Source: Chelydra serpentina (taxonomy: Eukaryota; Chordata; Testudines; Chelydridae). From it: a stretch of 64,000 nt of DNA. Both the position numbers and the translations under genes were made by a program. The stretch spans positions 23,406,501 through 23,470,500 of the forward strand of contig JBAIAC010000059.1 in the NCBI GenBank assembly GCA_037349315.1, read 5' to 3'. Positions 11,501 to 21,911 of the stretch are shown here, in pieces (position 1 is the stretch's first letter; each line of letters begins with the position of its first letter). The notes beneath the pieces were generated by a model, which made no database searches, had not been told where the DNA came from, and was given only the letters and a program-made list of their open reading frames with translations.

Positions 11501-12095
11501 TGTGTTTCCTGGCACTGATTTGGGAAACAGAAGACAAATACATGACTGTTGGTCCATCTAGTCCACTATCCCATCTCCAACAGTGACCAGCTCCAGATGC
11601 TTCAGAGAAAGATACAAGAAACCCTATGGCAGGCAATTGTGGGATAATCTGTTTACCTCCTTCTCATGAAAGTTTCCTCTTAAACCCCACTACTCAGGGA
11701 TTGGCATAAAGCCTCAAGCATCAGGCTTTATAATTTTCTGCATAAATAAAAATAATTAACAAGAATATCCGGAGTTATTCATTTAAATGTCCAGCCCCTC
11801 TTTGTATCTTGATAAATTCTTGGCCTCATTGACATCCTGTGGCAATGAGTTCCACAGTCCACTTATGCATTGTGTGAAAAAGCTATTTCCTTTATCAGTT
11901 TTAAATTTGCCATCTTTCATCATCACTGTATGTCCCCTTATTCTTGTACTAAGACAGGGAAGACACTGAGTCTACCTTCTCTAGGCACTTCACCATTTCA
12001 TATATTTTTATCACATCCCCTCTTATTTGTCACCTTTCAAAGGTAAATAACCCTTGTCCTCGTACATAGAGAATCCAATGCTGGTTTTGAGGCTA
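11500..12095. repeat. Ancient LINE-like relic (CR1 group suspected)
   Basis: Phrases such as GTTCCACAGTCCACTTATGC and ATCACATCCCCTCTTATT resemble the conserved interspersed CR1-group sequence seen across sauropsids. No intact frame remains and the orientation is uncertain. The call rests on recalled similarity rather than a structural hallmark. Confidence 0.45.
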
Positions 12096-12660
12096 GCAGC
12101 ACCAGATGCTTTGGGGTGATGGAGAATGTATAAATAGTTTGGATCCCTTTTAAGTGACTGTCACATTGCAAATGATGAGCCTGATAAACATGTTCTGAAA
12201 GGAAACTTTTATTTGCTGTGATCTAATCTTTTGAGCTCAGTGGCCAAGAGACTTCATTTAACAGTCAGAAGAAAATGAGCATTTAATATTTGGAATCCAG
12301 GTGATGTTGACCAACAGGCTTATGAGGGCAGACCCAGGGTACAGAGAGATGGGGCATGAGTAGTGTTGTGTTGTGGTTTGGTTTTTTTAAAGGGGCATCA
12401 TCAATATGAAGTCTTGTCAACTCAAAACAAAATGAGTCCAGAGTAGGTTCAGGTACTATCCCCACCTTGGTGTCCCCAGACAACTGTTTCAGTTTTACAA
12501 TGCATCTTCCTATTATTTTTTTGAATGTTTGTCTTCCCTGGTGCAGCATGAGAGATGTACACAAGCCACAGGGGAAAGACAGATGAGCCAAGGGAAGCAG
12601 TTAAACTAACTGTACATATAGCACTGTCAAATGCAGAGTTAACAAACTGAGAATAGGGAC
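12096..12660. other. No gene recognised
   Basis: Only a 102-codon minus frame at 12283-12591 is open, without a recognisable domain. Confidence 0.45.
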
Positions 12661-12675
12661 TTCTCTAACTTTTCA

Positions 12676-12915
12676 GTCCTAGCATTATTTATTTGTAGTA
12701 CACTAGCACCAACTGAATTTGGGGACCCATTCTGCTGGGTGCTGTACAAACACAGAGTAGAAGACAGTCCCTGCCCTGGAGAGCTTACATTCCAAACAGA
12801 AAAGAGGTGGAAGGGGAAACAAGGGGGAGATGATTTGTTCAAGGTCACAGAGCTGGTGAGTGGCAGAGCTAGGAATGTTTGACTCCCAGTTCAGTGCTCT
12901 ATCCATCAGGCCATG
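12676..12915. repeat. Ancient SINE-like relic (MIR/CORE type suspected)
   Basis: The order of segments matches old amniote SINE relics: GGTGCTGTACAAACACAGAG, then CCCTGCCCTGGAGAGCTTAC, then CAAGGTCACAGAGCTGGTGA, then GTGCTCTATCCATCAGGCCA. Similar strings recur in this window near 14880-15080 and 23740-23830. No target duplication is visible. Confidence 0.5.
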
Positions 12916-12953
12916 CTGTCTTATCCTGAGAGCTGGCCAGTATCAGTATGTAC

Positions 12954-13194
12954 AGAGCTATTATGACAGGTTTCAGAGTAGTAGCCGTGTTAGTTTGTAT
13001 CCGCAAAAAAAAATGAGGAGTACTTGTGGTACCTTAGAGACTAACACATTTATTTGGGCATAAGCTTTCATGGGCTAGAACCCACTCTATGCATCTGATG
13101 AAGTGGGTTCTAGCCCACGAAAGCTTATGCCCAAATAAATGTGTTAGTCTCTAAGGTGCCACAAGTACTCCTTGTTCTTTTTAGAGATATTATG
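12954..13194. mobile_element. Foldback retroposon-like insertion with 12-bp target duplication
   Basis: The insertion 12966-13182 is flanked by AGAGCTATTATG at 12954-12965 and AGAGATATTATG at 13183-13194, eleven of twelve identical. It contains two long arms: GAGTACTTGTGG...AACCCACT at about 13015-13087 and its near-exact reverse complement at about 13102-13174. A 12-bp duplication is longer than typical DNA-transposon duplications and suggests LINE-mediated insertion. No coding capacity. The family is common in turtles as far as I recall, but I cannot name it with confidence. Confidence 0.75.
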
Positions 13195-13881
13195 CTCACT
13201 GAAATGCAGTAAGTCAGTTAGCAGGCCGATTGGAGTATAAAAGCAGCATTGCATAATTCAAACTGATGGCATTTGGTGTAACGCATCAGAAGCTGTAAGG
13301 ACCAGAACGCACTTCCTTCAGACCAGACTGATGTCAGCCTGGATGGTGAATGCTCCAGCTAGAGTTACAGAGACTGGTTAGAAAAAGTGGCCTGCTTTCT
13401 CAGGATACTTGCTCACTAATTTTTTCAGTCTCCCCATATTTTTTTTTTTTGAGAGACTTCAGTATGACAACATTTCCACATATAAAAAAGTGAAGCTATG
13501 CGTGCTTTGGTTCTGTATAACTTTTCATGTCAGCAGAAGAGAACAAGACAAGGGAAGCAGTGAAAGTAACTATATATCAAGTGATGTCAAATGCATAGAG
13601 TAAACAAACTGAGGAGCGGGAAAGGTTTTTAAAAAAATGTCTTAGACTGTCTTTGTTTTTCTTACTTTCCGTTTATTTTAAGTTATTTAAGGAATCAGCA
13701 AAAAGGCTGAAACCCAAGCACAGATTTCACGGGATTCATGATTCAGACCCTGTTCTAACTGCTTTGTGTAATCCGATCGGACACAAATGATATGGTGTCT
13801 GAAATAGAGGCGACAAGAATATTCACTGGAAAGTGTGAAATAGTAGTAACAATCATATCAGAAAAGTGACAGAGACGCATA
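13195..13881. other. No gene recognised
   Basis: No domain or repeat boundary seen; a T run lies near 13439-13450. Confidence 0.45.
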
Positions 13882-14476
13882 GTTTAGGGCAGTAGTGTAG
13901 GTATGTCTGGAGCACAGGGGGAGCGGTGCTATAAAAAGGCGCCTCCCTGCTCCCCATGTACTCACCCGGCGGCGCTTTAAAGGGCCTGGGGCTCCAGCCG
14001 CTGCGGAGCCCTGGGCCCTTTAAAGCGCCGCCAGAGCTCCGGCAGCGGGGCTCTGGCGGCGCTTTAAAAGGCCCGCGGCTCCCCGCAGTGGCAGGAGCCC
14101 CGGGCCTTTTTAAGCACCACCGGAGGGCTCCGGCAGCTCTTTAAAAGGCCCACGGCTCCTGCCACTGCGGGGAGCCACGGGCCTTTTAAAGCACCCCACC
14201 GAGCCCGGCTCTGGCAGTGGGGCTAGGGCGGGGATTTAAAAGGCCTGCAGCTCTTGCAGCTGCGGGGAGCCACGGGCCTTTTAAATCCCCGCCTGAGCCC
14301 GGCTCTGGCAGCGGGGCTCTTGAAGCCATGGGGAGCCGCCCGCGGGCCTTTTAAAGCACCACCCGAGCCCGGCTCAGGCAGCGGGGCTCGGGCGGCACTT
14401 TTTAAGGTGCCGCTTCTCCTCACAGGGGGAGCGGCCGCTCCCCCTGCTCCCCCCTGGCTACGCTACTGGTTTAGGA
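13882..14476. mobile_element. hAT-like non-autonomous element, family C copy 2 (expanded)
   Basis: Element 13890-14468 (579 bp), with duplications GTTTAGGG and GTTTAGGA (seven of eight identical) at 13882-13889 and 14469-14476. Ends are CAGTAGTGTAGG and GGCTACGCTACTG. The interior is very GC-rich and built of about eight alternating direct and inverted units around GGGCCTTTTAAAGC. This makes it about twice the length of copy 1, so the interior has probably grown by unit duplication. Confidence 0.85.
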
Positions 14477-14830
14477 GTCTAACACAAACCACTAGCTCAA
14501 CTGGAAGTGATCTCGGTCCTGCGGAGAATAGGAATTGGTCCTTTAAATAAAGCAATTTGACTGGCAAAATCTCAAGTGCTGCTACAGAGTTAATTAAATA
14601 GGAGGAGGGCTGAGCCTGCAGTGTTCGAGACCTCACAGATACACAGCTCTCACTGAGGCATTACTTACAGAGCACAGGAACAGTGAGTACCTGTGAATAT
14701 CTGGGTTACAAATCTCTAACATGCATTCTGATGGGGTCAGTAGGGCTTTCATTACTTATACCTTCCCTTCACTTCAGTTACGTGAAAACTGCACTTTAAT
14801 ATGCCCTTGATGGATGCATTTTCATGCCTT
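14477..14830. other. No gene recognised
   Basis: No domain or repeat boundary seen. Confidence 0.4.
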
Positions 14831-14839
14831 TGAGCTCAA

Positions 14840-15085
14840 TATTCTTAATAGGGTTATGACAGTGCCTAGAGGTCAACCAAGATTGCATCCCCCTTGTGGT
14901 AGGCGCTGTAGGCACATTAAAGACAAGAAAAGCTTGCAGCCTAACTAGACAAGGAGAAACAGAGGCAGAGAAGAATGACTTGCCCAAGGTCACATGGCAG
15001 GCTGTTAACAGAGCCACTATTAGAACCCAGGTCTCCTGAGTCCCAGACTGGGGTTCTACCAATTGGACCATGCTGCCTCTCAGTT
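14840..15085. repeat. Ancient SINE-like relic (MIR/CORE type suspected)
   Basis: CTTGCCCAAGGTCACATGGC, AGAACCCAGGTCTCCTGAGT and CAATTGGACCATGCTGCCTC occur in the order expected for a widespread old amniote SINE relic. Divergent and without visible target duplications. Confidence 0.5.
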
Positions 15086-16455
15086 ACGGGGAATTGAGCA
15101 CAGTCCTCCTGTGCTAAGATAGCAAGAATCTGGGTTTGTGGCTCTGAAGTTGCAGCCAGTTGTCCACAAGGAGGGGCAGAGTGATAATGCCTAGTAGCAG
15201 TGACAGAACTCAGCAGCCAAAGGAGACCCCAGCCATGTCCTGCATCTAAACAAAGACAAAAGCGGGAAAGGGGCTGAGCAATTTTCAGTCTATGGGTTGT
15301 TCATGAATTGTTCACTTTGGAGATGCGCTATTCGCGGTGTGTGAGCGGTCACATATTATTCCTGCTCCCTGATTGGTCACTTTTTTTAAAACAGGAGGCT
15401 AGTTGTAAATGACGACAATCCAATACTTTTGTTCATGTTCCTGTGTGCATGAGAGTATGGCTACTAATATGAAAAGCAGCCATTCTCCAAACATCCTGGA
15501 CAAACAAAAACCTTTAGCCTGAGTGTTTGTGAATAGCAAATAAGAGATACAAACGTGGTTCAGCCAAACAGCTGTTGGAAATTTGTATGCACATTCACAG
15601 ACACTTTATTATATATTTTTTGCACCATTTGACCACTCTGTTGTTGGCAATGAGTTAAACAAGATCAAGAAAGAGTTAAACACTGACATTTTGCCATCTT
15701 TTGTTCGTATTCCAGGCTGGTGTCCTACAAAAAGAAAGGATTTCCTGTCCCTAAAGGGAATACTTGTCCTCAACTAACATTGTTTTATTAGTAAATACAC
15801 AGCATAGTGGTCAGGGCAACTCGCATTCAGCAAAATCAAATAGCAGCATGAAAGATGGTGAGCACCAGCAAGAGGAAGACTGCACAAATGAAAATGGGAA
15901 CAAATCCAAAGATTTAAAAGGAACCAAGAAGCACTAAGTAAGAGTTGAAAAGGAAGCCAGGGCTAGTGTTTCAGTGCAGAGGGCTGTCTAGTGCTGCCTG
16001 ATATGGGCCTGGCTCCACAGGGGATGAGGTGAAGGCAGATTAAACGGAGTCCATCTCTGTCACAACACGCAAGCATTTCTGTACAGTCCCAGCCAGCTTT
16101 CCAGCCATGGGAGAGGCAACAATATTTATGGGCCTTAGGTTTTTTGCCTGTTGCAAAGTTGTTTGACCACAAGATACATCTTGTTAGGAAGCTTTGAAAT
16201 AAAGATGGAAGGAGTTAATCTCTAAAATTAAATCCTCCCTCCTCCTGACTTGGTTCTTCTCTCCGCCTCTCATGTTGTTAATTTACATTTGTGTTCAGAG
16301 TCATAGCCACCAAGTACAGAGAAACTTCCTCATTGCACGGTGCTCAACCACAAACACTAACTTCTTCCAAAGCACGTCTGATTTCTTTTTTTTTAAAGAG
16401 AGCTTATTTAATTTGTGTTCATATTTACTTTAGTGGTCAAAGATTCCTGCTGCAA
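15086..16455. other. No gene recognised
   Basis: Only short open frames and no recognisable domain. It leads directly into the 5' leader of the RTE element. Confidence 0.45.
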
Positions 16456-16732
16456 AATCCTACCTCAGCGCCTCAACGTGGTGCAGCGGTGACCCTGGCC
16501 ATCTGACAGCTATGGTAGCGGGGCATATGCCCTGGTAGGTTTTACCATGCTACAAAGGTGTCGGACTATCCAATCCAGGGAGGAGGGTTGCTCTCTCAGA
16601 GGAAAGAGCGCTTTTCCTTCTCCTTAGAGGTTGAAGGCTAGCTAAGCTTGAAGAGGTACGCATGCCTGCCCACCTAGCCAGTGGGATGGCTTGAAGTTAA
16701 CGGCTAAAACGACATGAGTAAATGCACGTTCT

Positions 16733-17428
16733 ATGGTGGCGGAGCGTAAATTGAGCGACAAGAGGTTGCTAAAAATGTCAGGTGCTAGGCCAACATGGAA
16801 AAGGACAATCCTCGCTGTGTGTACTTACAATTGTAGGTCACTGGCAAAGGAGGAAACTTTAAACCATCTGATGGAGGAGAAGAAAAGGATAAAATGCGAT
16901 ATTCTCGGTGTCTGCGAAACCCGACGAAAGAAGGAGTTGGAAGTCAACTGGAAGGATGGAAGTGCTGTGAGGCTTGGAAAGGGAGATGGCACTAGAAATG
17001 TTGGAGGAGTTGGATTTATCGTCAATAAAGATTGGTCTTCGAAAGTCATATCATGCCAGCTAACATCATCACGTATCGGTGTGCTGCATCTTCAGATGGA
17101 GTCAAAAGCTACCCTCAAGGTCATCCAGGCCTACGCTCCCACAAGTGCAAGTGAGGACGAAGAAGTGGAAGAATTCTACCGAGAGCTTGAAAGAGCTCTC
17201 GCGCAAAAGTCCACTTACACTGTCACGATGGGAGATTTCAATGCCAAGGTCGGGCGAGGGAAAGCCGGCGAAAAGTTCATAGGGAGATATGGCAGCAGCG
17301 AAAGGAATGAAAGAGGAGAGAGGCTGGTAGCGATGGCAGAAATGAGCGAAGTTGATTTTCGACGAAGCGGTGGAAAAGAAGGCGTTACAGATGGCAAACA
17401 GGAAACAGCAGCCGAAGACATTCGATGA
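16733..17428 (+). pseudogene. RTE endonuclease domain, C-terminally deleted
   Basis: The frame encodes an exonuclease-endonuclease-phosphatase fold of the LINE type, which nicks target DNA for target-primed reverse transcription. Visible blocks are CTYNCRSL near residue 32, DILGVCETRRK near 55 with the catalytic Glu, VGFIVNK near 93, IQAYAPTSA near 132, and TMGDFNAKVG near 164 with the catalytic Asp-x-Asn. The family-like sequence ends at ERLVAMAEMSE near 17350. The last residues to the stop are out of frame, because about 17352 onwards is the RT region in another frame. The expected C-terminal third, including the SDHR box, is missing, so this endonuclease should be inactive. The deletion junction lies at about 17345-17355. 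Confidence 0.85.
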
Positions 17429-19412
17429 AGCAAAGCTGAAAAAAGCGATTTCTGGGTTTGACTGGAGCCAGATGGAAAAGTGTGATGAGTACTATAGTAT
17501 CTTTGCTGACAAGTTGAGATGTTGCATAAAAGCAGCTGAAATTAAAAAGCTGAAGAAGGCGAAGGGAAGAATCTCAATTGAAACGAAAAGCTTGTTGGAG
17601 AAGTGGAGAAACGTGAAAAGGAGCTCGGATAACAACCTCGAGTACTCCATTCTGTGCAAGCTTATACGGCGAAAACTGAAGGATGACTTCGAGAACTTCT
17701 GGAAAGAAAAGCTCCTTAAAACAGCTGAATCACGCAAGAGCCTCTGGACATGCAAGCGGGAATTGACGCAGTATAGATTGAGCGTAACAGCATTGAAGAA
17801 CAAGGATGGAGAGACAGTAATCGACAGAGCAAGGATGGAGGAGGTCTGCAAGGACTTCTATACAGAACTGTTCAAATCAAGAATCAACGTCCCCCTCCCA
17901 ACCCTCGAAGAGTCAGAAGAACGCGTCCCCCCAATAATCGTCAGCGAAGTCCGAAGCGCACTACACCAGATGAAGAAGGGAAAAGCTCCAGGCAAAGATG
18001 GAATAATGTCAGAAATGATTTATGCAGGAGGCGAAAAACTTTGGAAGACCCTCGCTTTAAGATTCAGTCGATATCTTGAAGAAGGAAAAATACCATCAAG
18101 CTGGAAGGAGTCGAATACCATCTTGCTGCACAAGAAGGGTGATCGAGAAAATCTTAAGAACTACCGCCCTATATGCCTGCTCTCTCACATCCACAAGCTC
18201 TTCACAAAGGTGATAACGAATTGACTTTCGCAGAGTCTGGATGAACAACAGCCGAGAGAGCAGGCAGGGTTTCGAAGAAATTTCAGTACAATCGACCATA
18301 TATTTACCCTTAGCCAGCTCCTAGAAAGAGCGAGGGAATACAAACTCCCGCTGTGCATTGCTTTTGTCGACTATGAAAAGGCCTTCGATAGCGTTGAGTT
18401 TAACGCAATATTAAAGGCGCTCGCAGAGCAGGGCATTAACACGCAGTACATTAGTTTGTTGAAGGAAGCGAATACTGGATGTACAACAGACATTACTCTC
18501 CTTGAAACTCCCCTCCGCATCCCAATCGAGAAAGGCGTAAAGCAAGGAGATACAATTTCACCGAAACTATTCACCGCCTGCCTCGAAATGGTTATGAACA
18601 AGATCAATTGGAGGAGTGGTGTCAACATAAACGGAGAGAGATTATCTCATCTCAGATTTGCAGACGACATTGTACTAATTGCCGAAAGCACCAACCAACT
18701 GCAGAGCATGCTACGAAGACTCGACAAGAAAAGTAGTCAGGTCGGCCTGAAAATGAACCGCTGCAAAATGAAATATATGCGATCAGACGTCTTACAAAAA
18801 GCCCGAATAACAGTAACAGGAGAAGACATCGAAGAAGTGGAACAGTACATATATTTGGGCCAAGAAGTTAATATGCGCCAAGACCTGAACGGAGAACTCT
18901 CGCGAAGGATTCGGGCAGGATGGTGCGCGTTTAATTCCATCAAGGACGTCCTCAAAGGAAAAATTGACAAGACCACACGTAAAAATATTTTCAATTCAGC
19001 AGTGCTGCCAGCCATGCTATATGGCAATGAAACGTGGGCACTGACGAAGAGAGAAGAGCAACGGCTGTTGGTAGCTGAAAGGGCAATGGAACGAGCTATG
19101 TTGGGAATCTCCCTTCTGGATCGTATACCAAATGAAATCATCAGAGAACGCAGCGGTGTGAAAGATATTGTCGTGGAAAGCAGACATAACAAGATGCGAT
19201 GGGCGGGCCACACAGCACGGCTCACGGACAACAGGTGGACCGCAATCATTGCTGAGTGGTACCCACGAGAACAGAAAAGACCACCCGGTCGGCCTCCAAG
19301 AAGATGGGAAGATGACATCGTTAAACGTTTCGGACGAATGTGGAGAAGAAAGGCAAGAGTGCGAGAAGAATGGCAGACGTGTTGTGATCGGCGCAGTCTT
19401 AACGACAGCTGA
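17352..19412 (+). pseudogene. RTE reverse transcriptase, one in-frame stop
   Basis: A single frame (687 codons counted from an arbitrary first codon at the deletion junction) covers the linker and RT. Motifs are KGKAPGKDG near 17980, SNTILLHKKGD near 18112, NYRPICLLS near 18160, FVDYEKAFDS near 18364, GVKQGDTISPKLF near 18535 and the catalytic FADD near 18658. A C-terminal YGNETWALTK segment follows near 19019, then KMRWAGHTARL near 19192 and GRPPRRWEDD near 19288. FADDIVLIA and the C-terminal RWAGH block are typical of the RTE clade. The frame is interrupted only by TGA at 18222-18224. A CGA to TGA change, the common decay of a methylated CpG, would explain it. The enzyme would prime from nicked target DNA. 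The lost endonuclease end and this stop make the copy inactive. Confidence 0.9.
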
Positions 19413-19512
19413 AGTCCGATCGATCCAGGTGATCCAGGTCAAAGATTCTAGTCTGTTTAACCTCACTAGGAGAAGGAGGAGCCTCCAAGAGGGCTCACTC
19501 ATGGGAACATCT

Positions 19513-19621
19513 TTTGGTCATAGGGGGACCAGATGTCTCGATTTTTGGGTCTTTTACTTATATAGGCTCCCATTACTCCCCACATTTTTCACATTTGCTG
19601 TCTGGTCACCCTATTTGGTCA
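19513..19621. mobile_element. Very short hAT-like element (93 bp)
   Basis: Element 19521-19613 with perfect 8-bp duplications TTTGGTCA at 19513-19520 and 19614-19621. The ends TAGGGGGACCAGA and TCTGGTCACCCTA are inverted repeats with one mismatch. It lies just downstream of the RTE element. Confidence 0.82.
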
Positions 19622-21454
19622 CCCTCCCTCAAGAGAGAGAAGAGGCTACAAAGGAACCAAAGTCAACTAAAAGGGACAAAGTACAATAAAGGAGTGCCAG
19701 TGGGGGTGAATGGAGAACCCCAGATAATGCTCACTGCTCTGAGCACAACTAAGGGAGTCTGTGCACATCACCCACTTGGATGTGTGCATGAATTAGGACA
19801 AGTAATATGGCCCCACAGCCACAGAGACCTTCCTGGCATGAAAGATTCTGGACCAAAAGTTGTGAAGACCAGAGTCTTACTTATTTGAGAGTACAAGATG
19901 GGCAGCTGCAATATTCATTTCAGATATGGTGAGGCGGAAGGGATGCTAGTGGAGATTGCCTCCCTGAGTCTTCTACTGTGGATATTTCCCCCTGAGAGGA
20001 TGTTTTATGAGATGGTTACTACTACAAGGTCATCAGCACCTGTATGCAAGTGCGTTTTAAGGTAGCTAAGGGCTTGAAGGCCACACACTGTATTTGTATT
20101 ATATGAAATATTTAAAACAAACTATACCACATTTGGCACTTGGTGAGTACCTCTGTCTAGAGAACTGGGTGCTGACAGTTGTGGCATCTCTCCCTAGACA
20201 ATCTTAATGTACCACTCAGCAAGGTCTTACATTTGACGTATGACCTTGTTGTTGGACACTATTAAAGGGACACAGTCAACATGAAATATAGGCAATTAAA
20301 AAAAAAGAAAATCAAATTTAGTTACCACACCTACCCAGGGAGGGGTCCCCGCTCCAGCTAACTTTTTGTTACTTTACTATCACATTTATACATCTTACAA
20401 TGTTTTTCCTCCTCCCCTGTTGTGTGGAAGGGAACCGTTCCCCCACCTCCTTTCCTACACACAGCGGGGAAATAGCCTAAGCACAGGTTAAAATGAAGCT
20501 GACTATACACAAAGTGTTTTAAGTGAACCAACCAATTTTTTTCTCTAAGTTCTTACCATTGCTGTAACCTTCAGTTTTGTTTACTGTTAAACGACAGACA
20601 TTTACAGAAGAAAGGGCATTTTCCAAGTTGACTGGGTCCCTCTAATGATCTCCAGACAGAGAAACAACTACATTTGCTAGAATTTAATTGATGGACCAGA
20701 ATACGAGAGACCCTAGGATACAGCGTCAAAACACCCCTAGCTATAAGGCTTTTATTTTTTATTTTTAGAGGGGTGTGTGTCTGTGGGTATGTCCTTGTGT
20801 AGTAATGACAGACAATATCTGTACAGAGGAGGGGGAGTGGCAGGGAAGAGCGTGAAGCATTTGTAGATGGCAGTGTCTGTATGCAAAACAGAAATGGACA
20901 TTGAGATTGTTGTTTATGTTTTTCTTTTCTTTGCTAAAACTTCCTCTTTTCCTTCTTTTGTGTGCCTTCCTGTTTTCCTTCTTAACCATTGTTCAGATCT
21001 CTGCGTGTTCCAATGGCCTGGAACTGTGTAGCTCTGAACTCCTTCAGCATTTGAGGGAGCAGTACCTGACTTGCTTATTAATTATCAGGTTGCCAAGAAG
21101 ACGACTTCTTCTTTTACTATTACTCACAATGAATCCCCTGTCCATCCTGTAACCATGTTTATTTTCAGAGTCCTTGAGGTCTCTTGGCTTTGTTTTCCAT
21201 CTTTCTCCCTACTTGATTTGTTTTTTCTTTGGGGTCAGTTGGTGTTGTAAATCCCTCTGGTAAAATCTACAGACATTTCCCTCTTCAATCTATTCCTCAG
21301 CACTACCTGGATTCTCTCTCTCTTCATAATGCTCCCTTCATCTTACTCCTGCAGCAGCAGCATCTACCGCTATCACCTTCATCAAAATTATCCTAGTTTA
21401 CTATCTCCTCTTCCCTTGTAAATTGTACTCCCCTCAAGTGAGATTGGAGTGACA
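19622..21454. other. No gene recognised
   Basis: Only short open frames and pyrimidine-rich tracts (near 20900-20990 and 21290-21400). No domain or element boundary seen. Confidence 0.45.
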
Positions 21455-21605
21455 GTGAATTCATAGACTTCAAGGCTGGCAGGGGCCATATGATCATCCA
21501 GCATAACACAGGCCACAGAATCTCACCCGTTAAGTGCTGCGTTGAGTCTAATAATCTGTGTCTGCTCTAGATCATCTTTTAGAAAAGTACCAGTCAAGAT
21601 CAGAT
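21455..21605. repeat. CR1-like LINE 3'-end relic
   Basis: The order TTCATAGACTTCAAGGCTGG, then GATCATCCAGC, then ACAGGCCACAGAATCTCACC is the conserved 3'-region pattern of old CR1-group repeats in sauropsids. A related piece is at 38522-38610. Divergent and non-coding. Confidence 0.55.
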
Positions 21606-21710
21606 GTCCATTTCCAATTGTCACAGGAACACAGTAAAGCAAATCCTGGATCAGATCGGCAGGCCATCTATTCTGGAATCCTACTCCTTAAAGTGCCTGG
21701 GTAGCTGATG

Positions 21711-21911
21711 CTTTAAAGCAGGGGTAGTCAATAGGCGGACCGCAGGCAAATCCGGACCACCGGATGCTTTTGAACAGACTGCAAAATCTTTTTATTTACT
21801 TGCTATCATTATTGTGGTGTGTAAAATGTTTCTCTGGAGTCTGGACCTTGACTATACCTGGACCAAGAAAGTTGGACCTTAACAAAAAAATAGACTACGC
21901 CTGCTTGAAAG
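21711..21911. mobile_element. hAT-like non-autonomous element (185 bp)
   Basis: Element 21719-21903 with duplications CTTTAAAG and CTTGAAAG (seven of eight identical) on the two sides. Ends are CAGGGGTAGTCAATAG and TAGACTACGCCTG, inverted repeats with two mismatches. No coding capacity. Confidence 0.8.

Larger units (their letters stand above)
16460..19450 (+). mobile_element. RTE-clade LINE, internally deleted
   Basis: The element has a non-coding leader (about 16460-16732), an apurinic-type endonuclease and a reverse transcriptase. After the RT stop comes a very short 3' tail with a direct GATCCAGGT repeat (19425-19442). A short 3' end with small tandem repeats is typical of RTE elements. 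The 5' boundary is approximate and no target duplication could be fixed. Coding parts are described separately. The sequence is CpG-rich compared with its flanks, which suggests that it is younger than the CR1/L2 relics nearby. Confidence 0.82.

Noticed and set aside
13890..14468. CpG island or promoter
   Set aside because: The GC-rich stretch is bounded by transposon ends and target duplications and shares ends with two other copies, so it is the interior of a hAT-like element.
18737..19318. 193-codon minus-strand frame
   Set aside because: It is the antisense shadow of the RTE reverse transcriptase, which has recognisable motifs on plus.
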